A program made the translations under genes and the position numbers. Below, one piece after another: positions 8,277 to 15,322 of a DNA stretch of 59,335 nucleotides. The stretch's first letter is position 1. Each line of letters starts with the position of its first letter. The notes under the pieces were generated by a model. The model saw only the letters and a list, made by a program, of their open reading frames with translations, did no database searches and was not told the DNA's origin. The stretch comes from an uncultured Treponema sp. (GTDB taxonomy: Bacteria > Spirochaetota > Spirochaetia > Treponematales > Treponemataceae), in contig CALFJF010000034.1 in the NCBI GenBank assembly GCA_937877535.1, positions 1 through 59,335 on the forward strand, in the 5' to 3' direction.

Positions 8277-8690
8277 TTACTCTGCCGTGATTTTTACAGA
8301 AGCAATCTGCGATGAATCGGAAGCATTTTGCACTACGATGTGCCAATTTCCAGAATTAAGAGAGGCTGACTTTTTCAAAGTTGTTACAGGCGTATCACTT
8401 GAAAGCGCGGTGTAATATTGAAATTTCGATACGCTCTCCATTTTATAAATCCCAAATTGCGTGTCATTAAACAAGTAAACACTAACGCCACTTCCGGAAG
8501 TAACGTTCACGTTCACGGAAACAGTTGCCGTCCGATTAAGCGAAAAAGACGTATACTGATAAGTACTCGCATGAATGGTAAACGTTTCGTCAATTACCGT
8601 TTCTTCTTCGTCGTCCGCGCACGAAATAAATCCAGAACTTACTACAAACACCATCACAAGAGATGCCAAAAGTGTGAAAAATTTTTTCAT
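8277..8690 (-). CDS. Small lipoprotein (unknown function)
   Basis: 137 residues starting MKKFFTLLASL, with a lipobox-like SSGFISC and an acidic ADDEEET start to the mature protein. Cys about 24 is the predicted lipidation site. The rest (about 110 residues) is Ser/Thr/Val-rich and strand-forming, reminiscent of a single pre-peptidase-like beta sandwich (a GNWHIVVQNAS strand near the end). It resembles the lipoproteins at 218 and 10148 in its leader, not in the mature part. The promoter is of the T9-spacer type and a good terminator follows. Confidence 0.85.
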   Translation of the reverse strand: MKKFFTLLASLVMVFVVSSGFISCADDEEETVIDETFTIHASTYQYTSFSLNRTATVSVNVNVTSGSGVSVYLFNDTQFGIYKMESVSKFQYYTALSSDTPVTTLKKSASLNSGNWHIVVQNASDSSQIASVKITAE

Positions 8691-8724
8691 TTATTACTCC
8701 TTACGCCAATTTTGACGCAGAAGT

Positions 8725-8752
8725 ACTCTACAAAAAAAAAGTATTTAAGCAA
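8725..8752 (-). promoter_or_regulatory. Promoter with T9 spacer (lipoprotein 2)
   Basis: -35 TTGCTT (8752-8747), spacer AAATACTTTTTTTTTG (16 bases), -10 TAGAGT (8730-8725). Same -10 as at 672 and same spacer as at 12684. Confidence 0.7.
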
Positions 8753-8832
8753 CCCGTTTTTCAAAAATTTAATTTTTCGTTACGTTTTTTATTCCAATTC
8801 TCAAAATGCAGATTTCTTGCTACACTTTTTTT

Positions 8833-9759
8833 ATGGAACAGATAACTTTGAAAAATGAACAATTTACGGCGACGATTTCGTTAAAAGGTGCGGAACTCAC
8901 GTCGCTCCGAAGTTCTGACGGAACGCAATACGTTTTTGAAGGACCTGAATCGGTTTGGAAGTACCATGCGCCCGTGCTTTTTCCGCACGTTGGACGCATT
9001 GCCGACGGATTTTATACCTGGAAAGGAAAAGAATACCACCTTGTGAACAACGGCATGAGTCGCGATTTAATGCACACGCTCACGGCACAAACGCAAACGA
9101 GTGCGGATTTTCTTTTGACCGAAAGCGAGGAAACGGCGGACAAATTCCCGTGGAAATTTCGCCTTGAAACGCATTACGAACTCACTCAAAACGGGCTGAT
9201 TTTTACAACGCGCGTAACGAACACCGATAGCGAAGAAATGCTTTTTTCGCTTGGAAGCCACACGGCATTTTGCTGCCCACGCAACACCGACGCGGACGGC
9301 ACGACGAACGCCGATTATCAATATGAGTTTGAACAAAAAGAGCCACTCACGCGCGTTCTTTTGAATGACGCGGCGCAACTCAAATCTGATTCTGACGGAA
9401 CGGCTCCCACAACGGAAGTCTACGGCGAAAAAAATCCTGGCGTAATTCCAATTTCAAAAGACGGATTTGGAAACGGGCATTTTTTTACGGCTTTTAAGTC
9501 AAAATGGGTTGGACTTAGAAACAAAAAAGACAATTCGCTCGTTCGCGTAAATTGCGAAGGTTATCCGTATCTTATGGTTTGGCAAGGCGGAAACGGCGCA
9601 GACGGCAAAGACGGACACGGATTTAACTGCATTGAACCCTGGTACGGAACTGCCGATGCTGAAAACACCGACCACACGTGGGAACACAAAAGTGCGCTTT
9701 TGACGCTATCTCCAAATGAAAGTTTTACCGCCGACCAGTCGATTACGATTGAAAAATAA
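8833..9759 (+). CDS. Aldose 1-epimerase family protein (GalM-like, LacX type)
   Basis: 308 residues from ATG 8833. It follows the LacX/YihR-like branch of the galactose mutarotase fold: KGAELTSLRS near the start, PVLFPHVGRI, the catalytic-type His in a GMSRDLMHTL segment, HTAFCCPR, and CIEPWYG near the end, with the acidic base of the family. It probably interconverts sugar anomers or acts on hexose phosphates in the cytoplasm. An in-frame ATG exists at 8806, but TACACT (8821-8826) reads as a -10 box 6 bases before ATG 8833, again predicting a leaderless mRNA. Single gene with its own terminator. Confidence 0.85.
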   Translation: MEQITLKNEQFTATISLKGAELTSLRSSDGTQYVFEGPESVWKYHAPVLFPHVGRIADGFYTWKGKEYHLVNNGMSRDLMHTLTAQTQTSADFLLTESEETADKFPWKFRLETHYELTQNGLIFTTRVTNTDSEEMLFSLGSHTAFCCPRNTDADGTTNADYQYEFEQKEPLTRVLLNDAAQLKSDSDGTAPTTEVYGEKNPGVIPISKDGFGNGHFFTAFKSKWVGLRNKKDNSLVRVNCEGYPYLMVWQGGNGADGKDGHGFNCIEPWYGTADAENTDHTWEHKSALLTLSPNESFTADQSITIEK

Positions 9760-9793
9760 AAAACGGCGTTTGATTTTCTAAAAAGCACGGTTT

Positions 9794-9855
9794 CCGCTTT
9801 CTGCCCATCGATTTTTAGATGACTGACAGAAAGCGGATTTTTTTATTGAAAATCA
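9794..9855 (+). terminator. Terminator after the epimerase gene
   Basis: CCGCTTTCTG (9794-9803) pairs with CAGAAAGCGG (9837-9846) across a long loop, followed by a T-run. Confidence 0.75.
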
Positions 9856-9912
9856 AACGATGTGCTAAAAAAATTCCGCCCATCTCTAAAAAAGGATTTT
9901 TTTGTTATTTTT

Positions 9913-10020
9913 TTAATTTGCCACAAGACTTTCATTGCAATTCTTGCACGAAAAATCAGAATCTACAACGACCGCGTAGCACTTTGGACAAAAATATGTT
10001 CCGAGTTCGCTATCTTTCAT
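9913..10020 (-). CDS. 35-residue zinc-ribbon-like protein
   Basis: A short frame starting MKDSELGTYFCPKC and ending with CKNCNESLVAN. Two Cys-x2-Cys pairs separated by about 10 residues make a minimal zinc ribbon. TACAAT lies about 20 bases upstream as a possible -10. The Shine-Dalgarno site is weak, and the gene is shorter than usual calling limits, so the call depends on the Cys pattern. The rest of 9760-10147 holds only terminators. Confidence 0.5.
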   Translation of the reverse strand: MKDSELGTYFCPKCYAVVVDSDFSCKNCNESLVAN

Positions 10021-10074
10021 GGCAAACAGTTTGTTTCAATCTTCTATTGTAAAGCAAAATTTGGATAAAAAAAT

Positions 10075-10104
10075 CGGACGACACCAAAAATTGAATGTCG
10101 CCCG
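10075..10104 (-). terminator. Terminator after the repeat lipoprotein
   Basis: On the minus strand CGGGCGACA pairs with TGTCGTCCG, followed by ATTTTTTT. Confidence 0.8.
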
Positions 10105-10147
10105 AAAAATGCGTTACTGATGAACGATGTTGTAGGTTATATTGTGA

Positions 10148-12643
10148 CTAGTCGTTACCGCCAGAGCCACCGCCAGTAGATGCTTCGGCCATTTTGATTA
10201 CGATGCTGACTTCTTTGCTCGTTGAGCCGTTGCCTTTTAAGGCAGTCGCCGTGACTTTTACGGTAACATCATCGTCGGTTGGACGAGTTTGGTTATCTTT
10301 GAACGAAAGAACGCCCTCGTTGATTTGAACAAGCTCGCTCTCGCCATCGTCACTGGTCTTTACGCTCCATTCGACGGTCGCACCATCAAGTGATTCAGCC
10401 GCCAGAGTAAGCGTGTCCTCGCCGTCCGTTGGAGCAGACCAATCATAACTTTCAGTGATTGCAGTTTCGCCCGTCTTTACGGTCAGCGTGATTTCTTCGT
10501 ACTGAGCCGTGTAAGTCGCATCGCTTGCAGGGAATGTCTGTGGCAACGCTTGATTCCAAGAAGTGAATGCGTAGCCTTCTTTGGTCGGAGCGGCAATTTC
10601 GACATTCGCGCCGTACAATCCCGTGAGTTTGTTTTCAGTCAATTGCGTAGTTGTTGTGCCACCATCAAGTTCAAAGGTGAGCGAAATGTTCTTGCGGTTG
10701 TATTTTACGGTGACTACCGTTCCGCTTGCTTCGATTTTCGGTTGCGTTATCGTCTGCGCCTCAAAGCCTTCAACCTCCTTTGCCTCTGCCACAGTTTGCT
10801 CGCCTACAGTTCCTGACATTGTTTCATCGGCATAGCCATTCTTTGCCTCATAATCGTTTTCGCCCGTGCCACCGCTAACTTTTTGGAACAAGTGCTTTAC
10901 GGTGTATTCTGCCGCTTTCGCGCTGAATGTCGCCGTAACGGTGACATCGCTGTCCGGCATGGTGAATTTGTTGTCTGTAACGGTAATTTCGTCATCACCT
11001 TTCTTTACCACGACAGAACCTGTGTAGCCTTCATTTGCAGTAAGTTCAATCGTCAGTTCTGTTCCGTAGTCGATTTCAGTTGAATTACTTGTAATCGTCT
11101 CGGTGTCATTTTTGACTGTAACTGTGCCATTGTCAGCAGTTGCAATCGCGACTTTGTGCTTGTTGATTTCCCAAGTTGCGGTCAAGGTAACATTTTCCGT
11201 GATTGTAAGCGGGAATGAGACATCGGAATTATCTTTTTGCCATTTGCTGAATGTGTAGCCTGTGCGTGTCGGAGTTGCTGGTGCTGAATAAGAAGAATTG
11301 TAATCAACTGTTGTCGAAGACTCCGTGATTCCTTCACCAGTCAGCGTTACAGCGAATTGCTTAATCTGCCACTGCGCCGTGAGCGCAACATCTTTGTCGG
11401 GCATGGTAAACGAGTTGTCCGAGATTAAAACATCGCTTGTTGTCCAAGAGGCGAAATCGTACCCCGTTCGCGTCGGTGTTGCAAGCGTGACGGTCGCACC
11501 GTATTTGACTTCTGTGGTGTTAGAAAGAATGCCAGTTGCGTCGCTTACGCCCTCACCTGCGCCGTATGAGACAGAGTGCTTGTTTCGCGTGTATTTGACC
11601 TCGATTTCAGTTCCTGTTTTGTTGCTGATTGTGGCAGAAACTTCCTGCACCGTAAATCCTTCCACCGAAATGTCAGCTGTTTCCGAATTTATAGTAATAG
11701 TGTCTCCTACTGCCGCGCTCAAACCTGTCTGTGTCTGTTTGAGGCTCTCATTTTCTTCATACTCGTCGCCGTCAACTTTCTCAAACAGATATTTGAGCGA
11801 ATATGTTGCCGCAGTACCTTCCTTCCAAAGGACATAGAGCGTTACATCGCCCGTTGGAGTCACTTTCGCGTTGTCCTGATATTCGACATCAGACTCGGCG
11901 GAAACGGCAGTTTGCTTCGTTGTGCTCCAGCCATACGGCACATGGTCGCTCCACGAATCGGCGATTCCAAGCTCCGTAAATGACGGCAGCTGCCAGCCCG
12001 TTGCTTCACCAACGGTTTTTGTCGTGTCGGCATTAGCTCCAAACGCAACATTGCTCTCGTCCGTGCCGATGTTCAGCGTGACGGTGTGCGTGATTTCCGT
12101 GAATTTTGCGTAGAAAATTTTGTTTTCTTTGTCGCTTGATTCAAAAGAAGTGACCGCCGTGCCAGACTGATCGCTCGCGCTTTCATACCAGCCGCCGAAT
12201 GTGTAGTGTTCTTTTGTTGGCGTTGGAAGCGTTACTGTGCCGTCGCTCGATTTGTAGGTGGCAGGGGTAAGACCTGTGAGAACCTCGTCGCCGTTCTTGT
12301 AGGTGATTGTGTAGACACCCTCTTGCTGAGTCCACTTTGCTACAAGCGTAAGATTTTTTGTAACCTTGTAGCCCGATGCCACGAGTGAACCGTCCGCGCT
12401 TCCTTCGTGCCAGCCACAAAAGTCAAATCCCTCCGCCGAAAGCGCGGGAAGGTCGCCATCGGTGAGCGCGTAGCCAGAGTCCACCGTTTTGGTGGCGGGC
12501 TTTTCTCCGCGCTCCGTTTCATAGGTGACGGTGTAGCGCACAGGCTCATCGTCCTCGTCGTCATCATCGGAACACGCCATAAACGCTCCGCCCAAAATCG
12601 CAAGCGAGGCTGCCACCGCCACCGCTTTCAAAAAGTGTGTCAT
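10148..12643 (-). CDS. Large lipoprotein with InlB B-repeat-like domains
   Basis: 831 residues. A signal peptide ends in GGAFMAC, followed by a run of Asp/Glu. The body is a tandem series of roughly 70-residue Listeria-Bacteroides (Flg_new, InlB B-like) repeats, recognisable by KxGYTFxxW-type strands such as GFDFCGWHEG, HYTFGGWYES, GYDFASWTTS and GYTFSKWQKD. An Ig-like strand region and a GGGSGGND tail follow. Such repeats build rigid surface stalks, so a cell-surface role in adhesion is likely but not shown. ATG 12643 follows GGAGG; an ATG four codons earlier lacks a site. T9-spacer promoter. Confidence 0.88.
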   Translation of the reverse strand: MTHFLKAVAVAASLAILGGAFMACSDDDDEDDEPVRYTVTYETERGEKPATKTVDSGYALTDGDLPALSAEGFDFCGWHEGSADGSLVASGYKVTKNLTLVAKWTQQEGVYTITYKNGDEVLTGLTPATYKSSDGTVTLPTPTKEHYTFGGWYESASDQSGTAVTSFESSDKENKIFYAKFTEITHTVTLNIGTDESNVAFGANADTTKTVGEATGWQLPSFTELGIADSWSDHVPYGWSTTKQTAVSAESDVEYQDNAKVTPTGDVTLYVLWKEGTAATYSLKYLFEKVDGDEYEENESLKQTQTGLSAAVGDTITINSETADISVEGFTVQEVSATISNKTGTEIEVKYTRNKHSVSYGAGEGVSDATGILSNTTEVKYGATVTLATPTRTGYDFASWTTSDVLISDNSFTMPDKDVALTAQWQIKQFAVTLTGEGITESSTTVDYNSSYSAPATPTRTGYTFSKWQKDNSDVSFPLTITENVTLTATWEINKHKVAIATADNGTVTVKNDTETITSNSTEIDYGTELTIELTANEGYTGSVVVKKGDDEITVTDNKFTMPDSDVTVTATFSAKAAEYTVKHLFQKVSGGTGENDYEAKNGYADETMSGTVGEQTVAEAKEVEGFEAQTITQPKIEASGTVVTVKYNRKNISLTFELDGGTTTTQLTENKLTGLYGANVEIAAPTKEGYAFTSWNQALPQTFPASDATYTAQYEEITLTVKTGETAITESYDWSAPTDGEDTLTLAAESLDGATVEWSVKTSDDGESELVQINEGVLSFKDNQTRPTDDDVTVKVTATALKGNGSTSKEVSIVIKMAEASTGGGSGGND

Positions 12644-12677
12644 GTTTACCTCCATAAAACGTAAAACAATCTGCCAT

Positions 12678-12705
12678 ACTGTACAAAAAAAAAGTATTTA
12701 GACAA
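12678..12705 (-). promoter_or_regulatory. Promoter with T9 spacer (repeat lipoprotein)
   Basis: -35 TTGTCT (12705-12700), spacer AAATACTTTTTTTTTG (16 bases), -10 TACAGT (12683-12678). The spacer is identical to that at 8731-8746. Confidence 0.7.
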
Positions 12706-12743
12706 GTAGGGATGGGCGCATTTTGAAAATTTTCCGCAGCCGC

Positions 12744-12772
12744 TTGACGCAAATCAAAAAACGCTCTACACT
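12744..12772 (+). promoter_or_regulatory. Promoter of the glutamine synthetase gene
   Basis: TTGACG (12744-12749), 17-base spacer, TACACT (12767-12772). The predicted start of transcription near 12779 lies just before a terminator hairpin, about 90 bases ahead of the start codon. Confidence 0.75.
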
Positions 12773-12784
12773 GGGAATCACATC

Positions 12785-12831
12785 AAGGGCGATGTACGAA
12801 TTCACGTGGATTTTGTACATCGCCCTTTTTT
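12785..12831 (+). terminator. Intrinsic terminator in the glnN leader (attenuator)
   Basis: AAGGGCGATGTAC (12785-12797) and GTACATCGCCCTT (12815-12827) form a perfect 13-bp stem, followed directly by a T-run on the plus strand only. The upstream gene runs the other way, so this stop can only act on the glutamine synthetase transcript or on a very short RNA. Confidence 0.8.
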
Positions 12832-12870
12832 CGTCTTTCGTTCCGTTTTGGACACATTTTGGAGGAATAT

Positions 12871-14958
12871 ATGACCAACGTACCCGAACTTTTTGGAAGC
12901 ATGGTTTTCAATCAGAAAGTCATGAAGGACCGCCTGCCCAAGGAGACGTTCAAGGCGCTCAAGAAGACGCTCGACGGCGGGGAGCCGCTCCAGCTCGACG
13001 TGGCGAACGTGGTGGCGCACGCGATGAAGGAATGGGCGATTGAGAAGGGCGCGACGCACTACACGCACTGGTTCCAGCCGCTCACGGGAGTCACGGCGGA
13101 GAAGCACGACAGCTTCATCAACCCGCAGGACGACGGCACGGTCATCATGTCGTTCTCCGGAAAGGAGCTGGTGAAGGGCGAGCCTGACGCAAGCTCGTTC
13201 CCGTCGGGCGGGCACCGCGCCACGTTCGAGGCGCGCGGCTACACGGTGTGGGACCCCACGTCGTACCCGTTCGTGAAGGAGCACACGCTGTGCATCCCGA
13301 CGGCATTCTGCTCGTACACGGGAGAGGCGCTCGACAAGAAGACGCCGCTCCTGCGCTCGATGGAGGCGCTCGACAAGCAGGCGAAGCGGATTTTGAAGCT
13401 CTTCGGGAAGGACGTGAAGCACGTCGCCACCACCGTGGGCCCCGAGCAGGAGTACTTCATCGTTGACCACGCGCTCTACTCGCAGCGAAAGGACCTCCGC
13501 ATGACGGGGCGCACGCTCTTCGGCGCGAAGCCGAGCAAGGGGCAGGAGATGGACGACCAGTACTTCGCCGCTCTCAACCCGAGAATCGTCACGTACATGG
13601 AGGACCTGAACGAGACGCTCTGGAAGTACGGGATTTTGTCGAAGACGGAGCACAACGAGGTGGCCCCGGCGCAGCACGAGATGGCGCCGATTTTCTCCAC
13701 GACGAACCTTTCCGTTGACCAGAACCAGCTGACGATGGAGGTGATGAAGAAGGTCGCCAAGCGGCACGGGCTTGAGTGCCTGCTCCACGAAAAGCCGTTC
13801 GCGGGCGTGAACGGGAGCGGAAAGCACAACAACTGGTCGATGTCAACGGACGCGGGCGAGAATTTGCTTGAGCCGGGGAACACGCCCGAGTCGAACGCGC
13901 AGTTCCTCCTCTTCCTGACGGCGATTCTGAAGGCGGTTGACGAGAACCAGGATTTGCTTAGAATCTCCGTCGCGAGCGCGGGGAACGACCACCGCCTCGG
14001 CGCGAACGAGGCCCCGCCTGCAATCATCTCGGTCTACCTCGGCGACGAGCTCTACAAGGTTTTGGAAGCGATAAAGGACGGAAAGCCCTACTCGCCCGAC
14101 AAGACCGACAAGATGACGATTGGCGCGAGCGTCCTTCCGCCGATTCCAAAGGACTCCACCGACAGGAACCGCACGTCGCCGTTCGCGTTCACGGGGAACA
14201 AGTTCGAGTTCCGCTCGTGCGGCTCGTCGCTCTCGATTGCCGGCCCGAACACCACGCTCGACGCGATTGTGGCCTACGCGCTCAAGGCGTTCGCCGACGA
14301 GCTTGAGAAGGCGGGCGACTTCGAGGCCGCGCTCAACGCGCTCATCGAGCGCGAGGTGAAGGCGCACTGGCGGATTGTGTTCAACGGGAACGGCTACGAC
14401 GAGAGCTGGCTTTCCGAGGCGGCGAAGCGCGGTCTTTTGAACTTGAAGACCGAGCCTGACGCGGTGGCGCACTATCTCGACGAGAAGAACGTTCGGCTCT
14501 TCACCGAGATGGGCGTGTACACAAAGGCGGAAATGGAGAGCCACTACGAAATCAAGCTCGAAAAGTACGCGCAGGTGCTGAACATTGAGGTGCAGACGAT
14601 GCTTGAGATGATTTCAAAGGACATCCTTCCCGCGGCGTACAAGTACATCGGCGCGGTGAGCAAAACGGTCATCGACTTGAAGTCGGTCGTTCCCGGCGCG
14701 AAAGCCGCGGGCGAAACCGCGCTCCTGTCGCGGCTCGACGTTCTTTCCGACAGCCTTGCGAAAAAGGCGGACGAGCTTTCGTCGAAGCACTTGGCGGCGA
14801 AGGACGCGGGCGACGTGATGAAAGTCGCGCGCGCCTACGTGGACTCGGTGCTTCCCGCGATGGCGGAAGTCCGCGCCGTTGCGGACGAAATCGAGCCGCT
14901 TCTCGGCGAGGAGTTCAAGCCGTACCCGAGCTACGAGGACTTGCTGTTCAGGGTGTAG
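12871..14958 (+). CDS. glnN: Glutamine synthetase type III
   Basis: 695 residues, the usual GSIII size (GSI and GSII are about 350-470). The signature segments are present: VGPEQEYFIVD with the catalytic Glu pair, NGSGKHNNWS and RLGANEAPPAI. It makes glutamine from glutamate, ammonium and ATP in the cytoplasm. ATG 12871 follows GGAGG; the frame is open a few codons upstream to a TTG, which has no site. The gene is strongly GC-rich (AAG, CTC, GCG codons), unlike most of the window but like amt and metH, which may reflect high expression. The amt-PII gene follows, so the two form a nitrogen-assimilation block. Regulation is probably by the leader terminator. Confidence 0.96.
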   Translation: MTNVPELFGSMVFNQKVMKDRLPKETFKALKKTLDGGEPLQLDVANVVAHAMKEWAIEKGATHYTHWFQPLTGVTAEKHDSFINPQDDGTVIMSFSGKELVKGEPDASSFPSGGHRATFEARGYTVWDPTSYPFVKEHTLCIPTAFCSYTGEALDKKTPLLRSMEALDKQAKRILKLFGKDVKHVATTVGPEQEYFIVDHALYSQRKDLRMTGRTLFGAKPSKGQEMDDQYFAALNPRIVTYMEDLNETLWKYGILSKTEHNEVAPAQHEMAPIFSTTNLSVDQNQLTMEVMKKVAKRHGLECLLHEKPFAGVNGSGKHNNWSMSTDAGENLLEPGNTPESNAQFLLFLTAILKAVDENQDLLRISVASAGNDHRLGANEAPPAIISVYLGDELYKVLEAIKDGKPYSPDKTDKMTIGASVLPPIPKDSTDRNRTSPFAFTGNKFEFRSCGSSLSIAGPNTTLDAIVAYALKAFADELEKAGDFEAALNALIEREVKAHWRIVFNGNGYDESWLSEAAKRGLLNLKTEPDAVAHYLDEKNVRLFTEMGVYTKAEMESHYEIKLEKYAQVLNIEVQTMLEMISKDILPAAYKYIGAVSKTVIDLKSVVPGAKAAGETALLSRLDVLSDSLAKKADELSSKHLAAKDAGDVMKVARAYVDSVLPAMAEVRAVADEIEPLLGEEFKPYPSYEDLLFRV

Positions 14959-15023
14959 AGCGCGGAAGATTGAGTGAGCAACGCGCTGGTTGGATAAACA
15001 ACGCGGTGGTTGTGTGAAGAAAA

Positions 15024-15097
15024 CGGTGGTTGAGGTTCTCGAAACCACCGCTCTCCAACGGCTGCAAGCACGGCGATTTCGACAGGCTCAATCACCG
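15024..15097. repeat. Dispersed palindrome, two copies
   Basis: CGGTGGTTGAG...CGAAACCACCG (15024-15050) and CGGCGATTTCGACAGGCTC...CACCG (15071-15097). Eroded halves lie just upstream (GCGCTGGTTGG, GCGGTGGTTG). All are between glnN and the amt leader. Confidence 0.75.
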
Positions 15098-15134
15098 AGT
15101 TTGAAACAAGTGATTTCGCACAATGGCGTGCTGC

Positions 15135-15312
15135 TTTTTGAAGCGAGTTCTTCGCTTCAAAAAACGAGGGAAGCGACGCTTCCCTCATAAAAGTGTGGCG
15201 CACGTCCTGTGCGCCAGTGATTCGCACAATGGCGTGCGTCCTTTTTGGGCGCACGCTTTTTTTTATTTTTTTTGATTGGATGCCGAATCTGCGCGCTGAC
15301 GCACATTCGGCA
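15135..15312 (+). promoter_or_regulatory. Structured leader of amt with terminator
   Basis: Five hairpins in a row: 15135-15163 (12-bp stem), 15168-15184 (GGGAAGC/GCTTCCC), 15197-15215 (GGCGCAC/GTGCGCC), 15232-15256 (GCGTGCG/CGCACGC plus inner pairs, then T8-A-T8, an intrinsic terminator) and 15281-15312 (TGCCGAAT/ATTCGGCA) right before the AAGGAGG site. CGCACG at 15199-15204 could instead pair with CGTGCG at 15233-15238, which would break the terminator, so a terminator/antiterminator switch is possible. The terminator could also simply end glnN. No promoter was identified in this gap. Confidence 0.6.
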
Positions 15313-15322
15313 AGGAGGCATT

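Noticed and set aside
9819..10068. Plus-strand frame opposite the zinc-ribbon gene
   Set aside because: No start signal; the product is a basic, Phe-rich sequence derived from A/T-runs.
12802..13827. Long minus-strand frame opposite glnN
   Set aside because: Antisense shadow of a well-supported gene with an Arg/Leu/Val-rich product.
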